In this document: positions 25,154 through 33,854 of the stretch, in pieces | How the letters are laid out: each line of letters starts with the position of its first letter | Numbering within the stretch: the stretch's first letter is position 1 | Assembly (NCBI GenBank): GCA_002796025.1 | Contig: PCVQ01000003.1 | Coordinates: 1 to 64,000, forward strand | Reading direction: 5' to 3' | Length of the DNA: 64,000 bases | From: Candidatus Peregrinibacteria bacterium CG11_big_fil_rev_8_21_14_0_20_46_8 | GTDB taxonomy: Bacteria; Patescibacteriota; Gracilibacteria; UBA1369; UM-FILTER-53-11 | Notes under the pieces: generated by a model | Database searches by the model: none | Told to the model about the DNA's origin: nothing | What the model saw: only the letters and a program-made list of their open reading frames with translations | Position numbers and translations under genes: made by a program

Positions 25154-26485
25154 ATGTACGTTCAGCGCTTTAAAATCGGTCTTATACGGATTTTTGTTGT
25201 TGCTTTGTTTGTTCTTCCTAGTATTCCGCTTGCTGTAGCTGCTGGAGAGGCTAGTTTTTTTATGGATAATTGGGTCAATATTTATTTGAATGAAGACCCG
25301 GTGACATTGCCGAAAATCACTATTACTTCTGAACAAGATAGTGGCATTACACAGCAACATGGTGTCGCGATTATTCTTCCAAGGGATGTGCAGGTACTGT
25401 GGGATAAAACGGTCGAGCAGGTAAGTATAGATGGAGTATTGCGCAGTATATCGTATAGCGCCGACCAAAAGCGCGTTATTATTCCGGCGGAACGTGATTA
25501 TCTCTCAGGAGAAAAACTTGTAATAGAGGGGCTTGTCTTGCGTGTTTACGATCAGGGCACGAGTTATCAGGATTTTTATATCGATACCAATGGTGACGGT
25601 GAGTCCGATGTAAAAGGTGTTAATGGATTTTTAATCGATCAAGAGACGCGCCGCACCGACCGTACGGCACCATTTGAGGTCGATGATTTGGCAGCTACTT
25701 TTGCAGATGGGAAAGTTCTTGTGAGCTGGAAAAATCCACTCGATTACGATTTGCAGCAAATTGTGCTGACGAAAGGGGAGAGCTCCTCGACATTAAGCCG
25801 ATTGGATACTCAATATGAAGACAGTGCTGTTACGCTTGGTGAGACGGTTACATATAAGGTACAGACACTCGATTATAATAGTAATATCTCTGCGGGGCGG
25901 ATGGTAACATTGCTGGCCTCGGAGGAGGAGCCGGCCGTGGAAGAGCCAACAGTGGAAGAGCCGCCTGCCGAAGAGGAGCCCGCCCAAGAAGCTCCGCCTT
26001 CCCAAGATGAGCCGCTTTTGTTGCGCGATTCGGTAACAGATGCCGATATTGCAGATGTGGTTGCTACTACAACGGGTATACAGCCCGACTCGGAGCATGT
26101 CCGCGAGGTCGTATATCTTGTGCAAAAAGGATTCATTACACCGAACTATCGCGGCAGTTTACGTCTGGTGCGGCACCTAAAGTACGGTGAATTTGCAGAC
26201 ATTATTGGCCCGGCTTTAGGCGTCGAAATTCCGGGTAATTCATTGAATGCCTACTATTTTGCTATGAAGAAGATCGATGGACTCATTGATCCCAGCGTGA
26301 GGGCGAGCGATAGAATTCGCAGGAGCGATGCATTTTTAATTATGCTCAAGCTTGCCGGACTCGAAGTTAGCGAGCAGCAACTTGTCGATGATCCGGCTAG
26401 TCTGCGATGGTATCCAAATAGAAAAGAGCTCGCCTATTGGCTAGTCGGAATTTTGGATGCGAAAAATGCAAAACAATCCGAGTAG
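25154..26485 (+). CDS. Secreted Fn3-type protein with SLH-like C-terminus
   Basis: 443 residues. Signal peptide about 1-29. Residues ~35-160 are beta-rich, with YIDTNGDGESDVKG, an EF-like calcium loop. One fibronectin type III-like domain follows (about 170-255, PFEVDDLAATFADGKVLVSW), then a Pro/Glu-rich linker, then a helical C-terminal region (about 290-435) with SLH-like spacing (LVRHLKYGEFADIIGPALGV; RIRRSDAFLIMLKLAGLEV). Likely a cell-wall-bound surface protein in one operon with the TPR gene. Specific role unknown. Confidence 0.7.
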   Translation: MYVQRFKIGLIRIFVVALFVLPSIPLAVAAGEASFFMDNWVNIYLNEDPVTLPKITITSEQDSGITQQHGVAIILPRDVQVLWDKTVEQVSIDGVLRSISYSADQKRVIIPAERDYLSGEKLVIEGLVLRVYDQGTSYQDFYIDTNGDGESDVKGVNGFLIDQETRRTDRTAPFEVDDLAATFADGKVLVSWKNPLDYDLQQIVLTKGESSSTLSRLDTQYEDSAVTLGETVTYKVQTLDYNSNISAGRMVTLLASEEEPAVEEPTVEEPPAEEEPAQEAPPSQDEPLLLRDSVTDADIADVVATTTGIQPDSEHVREVVYLVQKGFITPNYRGSLRLVRHLKYGEFADIIGPALGVEIPGNSLNAYYFAMKKIDGLIDPSVRASDRIRRSDAFLIMLKLAGLEVSEQQLVDDPASLRWYPNRKELAYWLVGILDAKNAKQSE

Positions 26486-26523
26486 TCATTGAGTAGACGG
26501 GACTGCTTGCGGTCTAGTCATCT

Positions 26524-27414
26524 TTACTCCACCCTAAAGGTTCTACATCTTCCTATTCGGTTAATTCTGGCAGCATCCATATCTGTGGTGCCGGCACAAA
26601 CCCTGATGATTGCTCCTTGGGTGGCTATAAATCGGACGAAACGCTGTGTTCCGGCTTGAAATGGCGGGATATTGTGCCAGAAGTCCGGAGCATGTATGCC
26701 ATCATTTGGATCAGCAAAAACATTGCCGCAGTCATCAAGTCGTAACTCTATTCGCGGAGCGATTATATTCTCGAGTGTAATATTGGGCAGTGTGACGGTA
26801 TTTTCGCATGCAGCATTGAGCACTTCAGGATCGCATGCATCGCCCGGCCGCCCGTTGAGCGGTGCATCTTGCTGGTCGGTATTCGGTGTATCTGGGCAGT
26901 TATCTTCGCAATCATTTATCGTATCTCTATCGCGGTCGCCGGGTAGGCAGCTTGCCCACTGTGCATCTATGCACTCACGCCTGCTGCGCTCACCACATGA
27001 TGTTATGCACATCTCTGTAGTACCTGAAATACACTCCCCGCTGTCGACTGAATCCTGTGCATCGGGTATGTCACCAATTCCGCTATCCAAAATGCCTCCA
27101 GTATCTAAAACCCCAGCTTCCATTTGGGCGCCACTATCTGCTCTGCTGGCATCTACTCCTACTTCGGGCTCAATTGGTGTGATGTCTGGCATATCTCCTT
27201 TACCGCCGTCACCGTTGCTGACGCATGCAGGGTACTTTTTTGAGCCCTCAACGCAATATTCATTACGAGAGGGAATTATGGCCGAGCAGGCATGTAATGC
27301 AACAAAAACTGCCCCTGCAATGGCGTGTCTTGCATATGAAATTCTAGGCCGGGCTTGAATAAGAGCGCTTCGTTCCCTGTTTAACCTGTATCTTGGCACG
27401 TCGTTTAATTTCAT
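26524..27414 (-). CDS. Cys/Asp-rich lipoprotein with thrombospondin-3-like calcium loop
   Basis: 296 residues. Long basic N-terminus, hydrophobic run, and lipobox LHACS. The mature part has a low-complexity Asp/Gly/Ser stretch with repeated DSG/DTG units, then CISGTTEMCITSCGERSRRE, then a DRDRDTINDCEDNCPDTPNT segment of the type found in thrombospondin type 3 / calcium-binding repeats. The Asp/Ser/Gly linker plus GT-x-x-C-x-TSCG style is reminiscent of Myxococcota outer-surface lipoproteins, suggesting possible transfer. Promoter has a perfect TTGACA. Confidence 0.65.
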   Translation of the reverse strand: MKLNDVPRYRLNRERSALIQARPRISYARHAIAGAVFVALHACSAIIPSRNEYCVEGSKKYPACVSNGDGGKGDMPDITPIEPEVGVDASRADSGAQMEAGVLDTGGILDSGIGDIPDAQDSVDSGECISGTTEMCITSCGERSRRECIDAQWASCLPGDRDRDTINDCEDNCPDTPNTDQQDAPLNGRPGDACDPEVLNAACENTVTLPNITLENIIAPRIELRLDDCGNVFADPNDGIHAPDFWHNIPPFQAGTQRFVRFIATQGAIIRVCAGTTDMDAARINRIGRCRTFRVE

Positions 27415-27423
27415 AGGACATAT

Positions 27424-27453
27424 ATCCTACGTCATTAACCTATTTTGTGTCAA
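27424..27453 (-). promoter_or_regulatory. Promoter of the Cys/Asp-rich lipoprotein gene
   Basis: Minus strand: TTGACA (27453-27448), 18-base spacer, TAGGAT (27429-27424), 9 bases to the ATG ending at 27414. The -35 overlaps the 3' end of the upstream ligase-like gene. Confidence 0.75.
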
Positions 27454-29659
27454 TCTTCCTGGAATCAAGCTGTTGCAGGAATGCGTCGATATCTTCCGCA
27501 TGTTCAGGGTCCAGTTCGCGGGCGCGAAGTGCATGAGTTCGTGCAAGTTGGAGCTGGCCGTCTTTTCCATATAGAAAAGCTAGATTTGCCCAATAATTTG
27601 CATTTTCGGGCTCTGCTCCAATAGCAGTTTGATAGATGCGGATTGCATAGGGGAGGCCTTCACTCACTTCACTGAGCAGATTTGCCACAATCACATTTTC
27701 CCTATTAAAAATTTCAATGTTGTAGCCCATTTTTAATGCAGCTAAAAATGATTGCCGTGCTTCATCGGTGCGCCCGTGATTAAACAGAATTTGGCCTTTT
27801 AACCAATGCGGTGCAGAAAGTTCCGGTTGCAATGCTATAAGTTTATCAGTGATACCTAGCGCAAGATCTACATCTCCAAACTTCGAATTGAGTTCAGCAA
27901 GATGGATAAGTACATATTGTCTATTTGGAGAGAGGGGAAGGAAGGCCTCCCAGTATTTAATAACCGGCTCTGCCTCAATGTTGTTGCGGAATGCCCGGTC
28001 TTTAAGAATGACACCTATCCTGTGTTGTAACCGAATATCCGTCTGATGTTTTGAGCTGATATCGAACATGTGTGGTATTAAAAAGTTCTCAAATTTCACA
28101 ATTCTCGGATGTTGCCTTGTTATTTGAGCAGCTGCATGCGCATCGGCTGCGATTACCGAGTAAAATCCAGCTTTGATAGGGAGATAGTCGGGAATGCTCG
28201 CTTCTAAAGCTTCTATTTCTTGAATAAAAGGTTCATAGTGATAGGGGAGAAAAAAGAGAGAGTTCCCGCCATGATAACTTGCCTTAATCGGTTGAATCGT
28301 GAAGAAAAACGTTGTAACTGCAAGTGTGCCGATAGCGAGACTGTTGGTGAAAATGGGCTTTGTTTTTTTTGCCGATTGCGGCACGAGATGCGCGTAATAA
28401 ATGCCAAGAAGCCCAAGTGCCATATAGAAAGGCAGGAGAGTTCCCGAGGAATCAAAGCTGAAAAAAACTTGGATAAGATAAACAATAAAGAATATTCCCA
28501 TCAAAAAAGCGAACTCGCGCGTTTCCTTGTGTAACCAAACTTTTCTGACTGCATAGCAGAACGCGGCGAGAAGGATAAGATATCCGGCAAGTCCTACAAT
28601 GCCAGACACTGCGAGAATATGAAGAAAGTTATTATGAATACGATCGGTCCAGACTTCGGCATTTTGTTCTGTTGGGAACTGCGGATCGTAATGTTTTTCA
28701 AAAGCGAAGCCAATATTTTCGTGACCCCAACCGAAGAGGGGACGCTCTTTGAATGCATTCCATCCAACGCGTGCTAAGACGATGCGGGTAGAATTGCTAT
28801 CGTCATTAAAAGTTGTATTAGCAAATTTATAGAGAATAGGCCGGCTTTCAACAAAGTGGGTGTCGCGATTGATAATGAGTGTTGCTGCGAGTATACCAAT
28901 GAGTGCAGCGGCTCCTAAACTTGCAAGCCGCACTCTGCGGTTTTTTAGCGCAAACGGCGCGATATAGAGAGCTGATGCAACGAGTATGCCAAGAAGCGCT
29001 GCACGGCTGCCCAGGCGCAGCACTACAATACTTTGCAGGAGTATATATCCGATAATCCAAAGTCGTGTCGTACGTTTTTTAGATTGCAATAGAAGCCAGA
29101 ACGCAAGAGGCATGAGAACTGCTAAATAGTTACCGAAAAAGCTCGAATTGCCAAAAGGGACTCGGACTGATTCAAAGCGAATATCGATATTATGATTAAA
29201 AAGATCGAAAATTGTTACAAGATAGCGGAAGCTTGCAAGTGTTGCGATGATAAGGGTGAAGCCAATAATGCGTTTCACATCATCTTTGCTGCGGAATAAT
29301 CCCACAAGAGTCATGAAGAAAAGATAGTAGTGCAGCAAATTAAAGACACCAAGCATACGATCAGCTGAGCCGATAAAGCTGTTAAGCGGTGCAATTGAGC
29401 CGATGAGCGTAAGGCCTTGTATTACAAGATACAAGGTGGTTGCTCCAATAAGAAGATTCCAGCGTGGACGGTACTGTGGATTGAGAATATTCAGAAAGAG
29501 ATAGGCGATAGTTGCCGCTATAGTTGCAAGTTGAAAAAGATAGATTTGCGGCGCCTGATACGGAAAGAGCATCTTGATGTACCAAACCAACGGCGAGGCG
29601 ATGGCAAGGTAAATAAAGAAGCGTCCGAGTTTAAAGAGAATGCGTTCGTGTCTGTGCAT
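27440..29659 (-). CDS. O-antigen ligase-like polytopic protein with TPR tail
   Basis: 739 residues. The first ~430 form about 12 membrane helices with the Wzy_C/O-antigen ligase core; the large loop holds NAFKERPLFGWGHENIGFAF and DRIHNNFLHILAVSGIVGL, including the conserved Arg and His. The C-terminal ~270 residues are TPR-like (ELNSKFGDVDLALGITDKLI; KGQILFNHGRTDEARQSFLA; NLAFLYGKDGQLQLARTHAL). Family members transfer glycans to lipids or proteins. Without an LPS pathway in view, glycosylation of surface proteins is plausible (inference). TATAAT ends 10 bases before the ATG. Confidence 0.82.
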   Translation of the reverse strand: MHRHERILFKLGRFFIYLAIASPLVWYIKMLFPYQAPQIYLFQLATIAATIAYLFLNILNPQYRPRWNLLIGATTLYLVIQGLTLIGSIAPLNSFIGSADRMLGVFNLLHYYLFFMTLVGLFRSKDDVKRIIGFTLIIATLASFRYLVTIFDLFNHNIDIRFESVRVPFGNSSFFGNYLAVLMPLAFWLLLQSKKRTTRLWIIGYILLQSIVVLRLGSRAALLGILVASALYIAPFALKNRRVRLASLGAAALIGILAATLIINRDTHFVESRPILYKFANTTFNDDSNSTRIVLARVGWNAFKERPLFGWGHENIGFAFEKHYDPQFPTEQNAEVWTDRIHNNFLHILAVSGIVGLAGYLILLAAFCYAVRKVWLHKETREFAFLMGIFFIVYLIQVFFSFDSSGTLLPFYMALGLLGIYYAHLVPQSAKKTKPIFTNSLAIGTLAVTTFFFTIQPIKASYHGGNSLFFLPYHYEPFIQEIEALEASIPDYLPIKAGFYSVIAADAHAAAQITRQHPRIVKFENFLIPHMFDISSKHQTDIRLQHRIGVILKDRAFRNNIEAEPVIKYWEAFLPLSPNRQYVLIHLAELNSKFGDVDLALGITDKLIALQPELSAPHWLKGQILFNHGRTDEARQSFLAALKMGYNIEIFNRENVIVANLLSEVSEGLPYAIRIYQTAIGAEPENANYWANLAFLYGKDGQLQLARTHALRARELDPEHAEDIDAFLQQLDSRKIDTK

Positions 29660-29683
29660 AAGCTCGATGATTATACACTATTC

Positions 29684-30937
29684 TTACGTTCCTTCACGCC
29701 AGCTTTCGGCATATTTCTTTTGCTCCTTGGTTGCTGTATCGATTTTGATACCCATATGGCGGAGTTGCAGAGTCGCAATTTCGGCATCAACATTTTTAGG
29801 AAGCTCGTATACCTTAGGTTCGAGCGTTTTCGCATTCTTTACAATCCATTCGCAGGCAAGAGCTTGGCCGCAAAAGGAGAGTGACATTACTTCTGAGGGA
29901 TGTCCTTCTGCTGCTGCAAGATTAACGAGCCGGCCGTCACTAAGAAGATAGATTTTGCGCGAGCTTTTAAGTGTGTATTCGACAGTGTGCGGACGAACCT
30001 CTTTCTTTTTTGTTGAAAGTTTTGCAAGGCCTTCTGCATTAATCTCGCAGTTAAAGTGGCCACAGTTGCTGAGAATGGCACCATTTTTCATCTGCTTCAT
30101 GTGCGGTATGTCGATAATGTGTTTGCCACCGGTTGCAGTTACAAAAATGTCGCCATGCTTTGCTGCTTGGAGCATCGGCATTACCTGATAGCCGTCCATT
30201 GCCGCTTGGAGTGCCCGTACTGCATCGATCTCAGTTACGATAACTTTCGCACCCATCCCTCGCGCTCGCAGTGCAACACCGCGGCCGCAGTAACCGTATC
30301 CGGCAACTACTACAGTTTTTCCTGCAAAGAGAATATTTGTTGCGCGAAGAATACCATCGATGGTTGATTGCCCGGTGCCGTAAAAGTTATCGAAAAGATG
30401 TTTTGTTTGGTTGCTGTTTACTGCAACCATTGGATATTTAAGAGCATTATCCGCCTCCATGGCAATAAGACGATTGATACCGGTTGTGGTCTCTTCGCAG
30501 CCTCCGAGAATATTCGGTATGAGCTGTGCATGCTTTAGATGTATTTCGCTCACAAGATCGCAGCCGTCATCGATGGTAATGTGAGGTTTATGATCGATAA
30601 CTGCGCGGATAAATTTATAGTAGTCGGCTTTGGTTTCGCCTTTGTATGCGTAGGTCGGGATTCCTTTTTTTGCAAGATATGCGGCAACATCATCTTGTGT
30701 AGAGAGAGGATTGCAGCTCGCAATAACAACCTTTGCTCCGCCGGCAATGAGTGTTTCTACAAGCACTCCGGTCTCTTTGGTTACGTGGAGCGCCATGCCA
30801 ATGGTGAGGCCTTTGAACGGTTTTTGTTTGGCAAAGCGTTTTCGCACCTCTAAGAGTGCACCCATATGCGCTTCGGCAAATTCGATCTTTTTTGCGCCTT
30901 GAGAGGCAAGTTTAATATCCTTTACAGCGTAGTGCAT
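29684..30937 (-). CDS. ahcY: Adenosylhomocysteinase
   Basis: 417 residues. NAD-dependent hydrolysis of S-adenosylhomocysteine to homocysteine and adenosine, closing the SAM cycle. AHCY signatures: ETGVLVETLIAGGAKVVIAS, NSNQTKHLFDNFYGTGQSTI, NAD-binding VVVAGYGYCGRGVALRARG and C-terminal Lys/Tyr region. In this short bacterial/archaeal form the C-terminus ends KYAESWREGT. It follows metK after 11 bases with no visible Shine-Dalgarno, so the two are an operon. Confidence 0.95.
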   Translation of the reverse strand: MHYAVKDIKLASQGAKKIEFAEAHMGALLEVRKRFAKQKPFKGLTIGMALHVTKETGVLVETLIAGGAKVVIASCNPLSTQDDVAAYLAKKGIPTYAYKGETKADYYKFIRAVIDHKPHITIDDGCDLVSEIHLKHAQLIPNILGGCEETTTGINRLIAMEADNALKYPMVAVNSNQTKHLFDNFYGTGQSTIDGILRATNILFAGKTVVVAGYGYCGRGVALRARGMGAKVIVTEIDAVRALQAAMDGYQVMPMLQAAKHGDIFVTATGGKHIIDIPHMKQMKNGAILSNCGHFNCEINAEGLAKLSTKKKEVRPHTVEYTLKSSRKIYLLSDGRLVNLAAAEGHPSEVMSLSFCGQALACEWIVKNAKTLEPKVYELPKNVDAEIATLQLRHMGIKIDTATKEQKKYAESWREGT

Positions 30938-30948
30938 TTTGAAAAAAA

Positions 30949-32109
30949 TTATGCATTGCTCGGAAAGAGCTTTTTAAGTACTGCCGCTTTATCCGTATGT
31001 TCCCAGGTGAAATCTTTGTCATTGCGGCCGAAATGCCCGTAGGCCGCGGTCTTTTTGTAGATAGGACGCTTGAGTTTGAGTTTTTGGATGATATCGGCCG
31101 GTTTTACCGGGAAGATTTTGGGCACGGCTTTTGCAACAGCTTCTTCTGCGACGCGTCCGGTATCGAAAAAGTTAATCGAGATTGAGACGGGTTCGGCAAC
31201 ACCGATTGAGTATGCAAGTTGCACCTGGCATTTATCTGCTAATCCTGCGGCAACTATGTTCTTTGCAATGTAGCGCGCGGCATATGTCGCGGATCGGTCA
31301 ACCTTTGAGGGATCTTTTCCGCTAAAACATCCACCTCCATGCGGTGCATATCCGCCATAGGTATCTACAATAATTTTACGTCCGGTGAGACCGGTATCTG
31401 CTTCTGGTCCGCCGACTACAAAAATTCCAGTTTCATTTACAAAGATTTTTGTGCGGTCGTCGATCATTTTTTTACAGATCGGGTTGATGACATGCTCGAT
31501 AATATCTTTGCGTACCTTTGCAGGTTTAGTCTCGGGATTATGATGGACTGCAATAACAACCGCATCTATCCGGTGCGGTTTGCCGTCTTTGTACTCAACC
31601 GTAACTTGTGATTTTCCGTCAGGCCGTACCCAGGGAAGAATCTTTTTTTTGCGCACTTCAGAGAGCCGCATGGTCAATTTATGTGCGAGCATAATTGGCA
31701 GAGGCATGAGCTCAGGTGTTTCATTGCACGCAAAGCCGAACATTAAGCCTTGGTCGCCTGCGCCTTGCTCGCGGTCTTTACTTTCATTTACTCCAACTGC
31801 AATATTTTGACTCTGTTCATGGACGGTATTGAGTACTGCACAATCGTAACAATCCAAACCATATTCCGGATCGGTATAGCCGATCTCTTTTATGGTATCT
31901 CGCACAATTTGTGGAATATCTACGTATGTTTTTGTCGAAATTTCTCCGGCTACCAACATCATGCCGGTTGTTGTTAAGCACTCTACGGCAACGCGTGCGT
32001 TTTTATCTTTTGTAAGAATCGCATCAAGAATTGCGTCCGAAGCTTGATCGCAGATTTTATCGGGATGGCCTTCGGTAACTGATTCAGAAGTGAAGAGAAA
32101 ATTTTGCAT
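30949..32109 (-). CDS. metK: S-adenosylmethionine synthetase
   Basis: 386 residues. Makes SAM from methionine and ATP. SESVTEGHPDKICDQ at the N-terminus, central GDQGLMFGFACNE, and GGGCFSGKDPSKVDRSATYA are all present. Start set at 32109 (MQNFLFTSE): TATATT ends 10 bases upstream, with TTGCCA 17 bases further, which excludes the longer in-frame start at 32148. Operon with ahcY; the promoter -35 overlaps that of the divergent glycosyltransferase gene. Confidence 0.96.
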   Translation of the reverse strand: MQNFLFTSESVTEGHPDKICDQASDAILDAILTKDKNARVAVECLTTTGMMLVAGEISTKTYVDIPQIVRDTIKEIGYTDPEYGLDCYDCAVLNTVHEQSQNIAVGVNESKDREQGAGDQGLMFGFACNETPELMPLPIMLAHKLTMRLSEVRKKKILPWVRPDGKSQVTVEYKDGKPHRIDAVVIAVHHNPETKPAKVRKDIIEHVINPICKKMIDDRTKIFVNETGIFVVGGPEADTGLTGRKIIVDTYGGYAPHGGGCFSGKDPSKVDRSATYAARYIAKNIVAAGLADKCQVQLAYSIGVAEPVSISINFFDTGRVAEEAVAKAVPKIFPVKPADIIQKLKLKRPIYKKTAAYGHFGRNDKDFTWEHTDKAAVLKKLFPSNA

Positions 32110-32119
32110 AACAGGCAGC

Positions 32120-32148
32120 AATATACCTAAAAAAGCGAGCATTGGCAA
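32120..32148 (-). promoter_or_regulatory. metK promoter
   Basis: TTGCCA (32148-32143), 17-base spacer, TATATT (32125-32120). Its -35 shares 5 bases with the divergent promoter at 32142-32170. Confidence 0.75.
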
Positions 32149-32170
32149 ACCGCTTGTTTAAGGGCACAAT
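32142..32170 (+). promoter_or_regulatory. Glycosyltransferase promoter, divergent from metK
   Basis: TTGGCA (32142-32147), 17-base spacer, CACAAT (32165-32170), 8 bases to the ATG at 32179. Confidence 0.6.
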
Positions 32171-32178
32171 AAGATCGT

Positions 32179-33168
32179 ATGTTGAGTTGCGTCATCATTA
32201 ATTATAGAAGTAAAAATTTGTTGGGTGGTTGTATTGAGTCACTCATGGCGCTGGAAAATGTGGAGCATGAGATAGTTGTTTTGGATAATGCATCGGGCGA
32301 TGGCTCTGTTGAATTTGTGCGTGAGCATTTTTCGAATGTGTGCGTGATTGCCAATAGTGAGAACCGTGGATATGCGGGTGGTGCGAATGATGCAATCCGT
32401 GCAACACGTGGTGAGTATGTGATGTTGCTGAATCCTGATATTCGATTGTCGCCGGATTATGCCCAGAAATTATTGGCGCGTATGTCATATGCAAAAGATA
32501 TCGGTGCAATGCAGGGGAAGCTATTGCAGTGGGATTTTGAAAAAAACGAGGCAACCGGATTTATTGATTCGGCAGGTTTGCAGATGTTTAAAAATCGCCG
32601 CTGTGTCGACAGGGGACAGGGAGAAGAAGATATTGGCCAGTATGAGCGGGCTGGTGAAGTTTTTGGAGTTACCGGTGCTTGTCCGCTCTATAGGCGCGAA
32701 GCTTTGGAAGATGTGCTGATTGATGGAGAGTACTTTGATGAATCTTTTTTTATGTATAAAGAGGATGTGGATTTGAGCTGGCGTTTGCGCTTATTTGGCT
32801 GGCTCTGTTTTTACGATCCTGAGGCGATTGGATATCATGGGCGCGGGACAGGTGCCGTATTGCGGCGTGGTGCGATGGAGGTTGCGAAAAAGCGGGGCGG
32901 CTTATCTGAATTTCAGCGTTCGCTCTCGTATACAAATGAACGTTTGATGCGTGTTAAAAATGAATTGACGGGACTTTTTTTGCGTCATGCACTGCATATT
33001 TTGTGGAAGGAGTTTTTGATGACCGGATGGATAATTTTGCGCGAACGCTTTTTATTCGCCGCATTTAAAGATTTTTTGAAAAAGTATGCCCAGGCGCGCA
33101 AACGCCGCAGTATCATTATGCGGCAAAAGAGAGTGGCGAGCAGTGAGATCGTGCGGTGGTTTGAATAG
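32179..33168 (+). CDS. Family 2 glycosyltransferase, rhamnosyltransferase-like
   Basis: 329 residues. N-terminal GT-A fold: SCVIINYRSKNLLGGCIESL, VVLDNASGDGSVEFV, ENRGYAGGANDAIRATRGEY, LLNPDI (the DXD-type motif is NPD), and a catalytic-region FFMYKEDVDLSWRLRLFGW. The WbbL-like pattern fits transfer of rhamnose or another sugar to a lipid-linked glycan at the inner face of the membrane. C-terminus is basic and amphipathic. Acceptor unknown. Confidence 0.88.
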   Translation: MLSCVIINYRSKNLLGGCIESLMALENVEHEIVVLDNASGDGSVEFVREHFSNVCVIANSENRGYAGGANDAIRATRGEYVMLLNPDIRLSPDYAQKLLARMSYAKDIGAMQGKLLQWDFEKNEATGFIDSAGLQMFKNRRCVDRGQGEEDIGQYERAGEVFGVTGACPLYRREALEDVLIDGEYFDESFFMYKEDVDLSWRLRLFGWLCFYDPEAIGYHGRGTGAVLRRGAMEVAKKRGGLSEFQRSLSYTNERLMRVKNELTGLFLRHALHILWKEFLMTGWIILRERFLFAAFKDFLKKYAQARKRRSIIMRQKRVASSEIVRWFE

Positions 33169-33191
33169 CTTGTTTTTGTCGAACGTCCGTT

Positions 33192-33854
33192 CTATCGCAG
33201 CATAATGGCCGTACCAAAGCGCCCGCAATTTTTGTCTCGCCGGTGTGACCAGAACAATTTATTAGTATCATGATCGCATGAGGTGCAGATGCGCGGATTT
33301 TCAATTTGTTCGATGCCTTGCTCGCGCAGCTGCCACTCCACTACTGCCCATAAATCTACAATATTATTTTCGCGAATAAACGGATGCATGTGTTGCGGCA
33401 GCTCTGTATATGGATCACTAAAAGAGCTGCAGCAGTTGCCAACCATGGGACTGATTGCGGCGAGAAGATTGTTGGGCTGGATATTGAATCTGGTGTGCAT
33501 GCGCTCTGCAGTTGCTGCAATAATTCTCTTTACCATGCCTCTCCAGCCGGCATGGATATTGGCTGCCGTGTGAGTTACGGGGTCATATAAGAGTATGCTT
33601 GCGCAGTCCGCAATCCTTATTGCAATGGGAATATTTGGTAGTTGAGTAATCAATGCATCACCACCAAGCGGAATGCCTTGATTTTCAACAATATGTACGA
33701 TTGCGCTGTGCAGCTGGTTTTCAAATGATATTGCAGGATGTGCGCTTCCGAGCCCTTTTCCAATTTCATTGCGGTTATCGATGTCTGTTGTACGCCCAAA
33801 GACGCGATGCCGGAGCCGCTCTGTATATGGAGCAAATATTTTAAATTCAATCAT
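33192..33854 (-). CDS. pgeF: YfiH/PgeF family polyphenol oxidase-like protein
   Basis: 220 residues. COG1496 family, related to the peptidoglycan editing factor and to purine nucleoside phosphorylase/laccase-domain proteins. Motifs: QLHSAIVHIVENQG, ADCASILLYDP, and NIHAGWRGMVKRIIAAT, with Cys/His metal ligands. In E. coli the family member corrects wrong residues in the peptidoglycan stem. Its start overlaps the nnrD stop by 4 bases, so translation is coupled. Confidence 0.85.
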   Translation of the reverse strand: MIEFKIFAPYTERLRHRVFGRTTDIDNRNEIGKGLGSAHPAISFENQLHSAIVHIVENQGIPLGGDALITQLPNIPIAIRIADCASILLYDPVTHTAANIHAGWRGMVKRIIAATAERMHTRFNIQPNNLLAAISPMVGNCCSSFSDPYTELPQHMHPFIRENNIVDLWAVVEWQLREQGIEQIENPRICTSCDHDTNKLFWSHRRDKNCGRFGTAIMLR

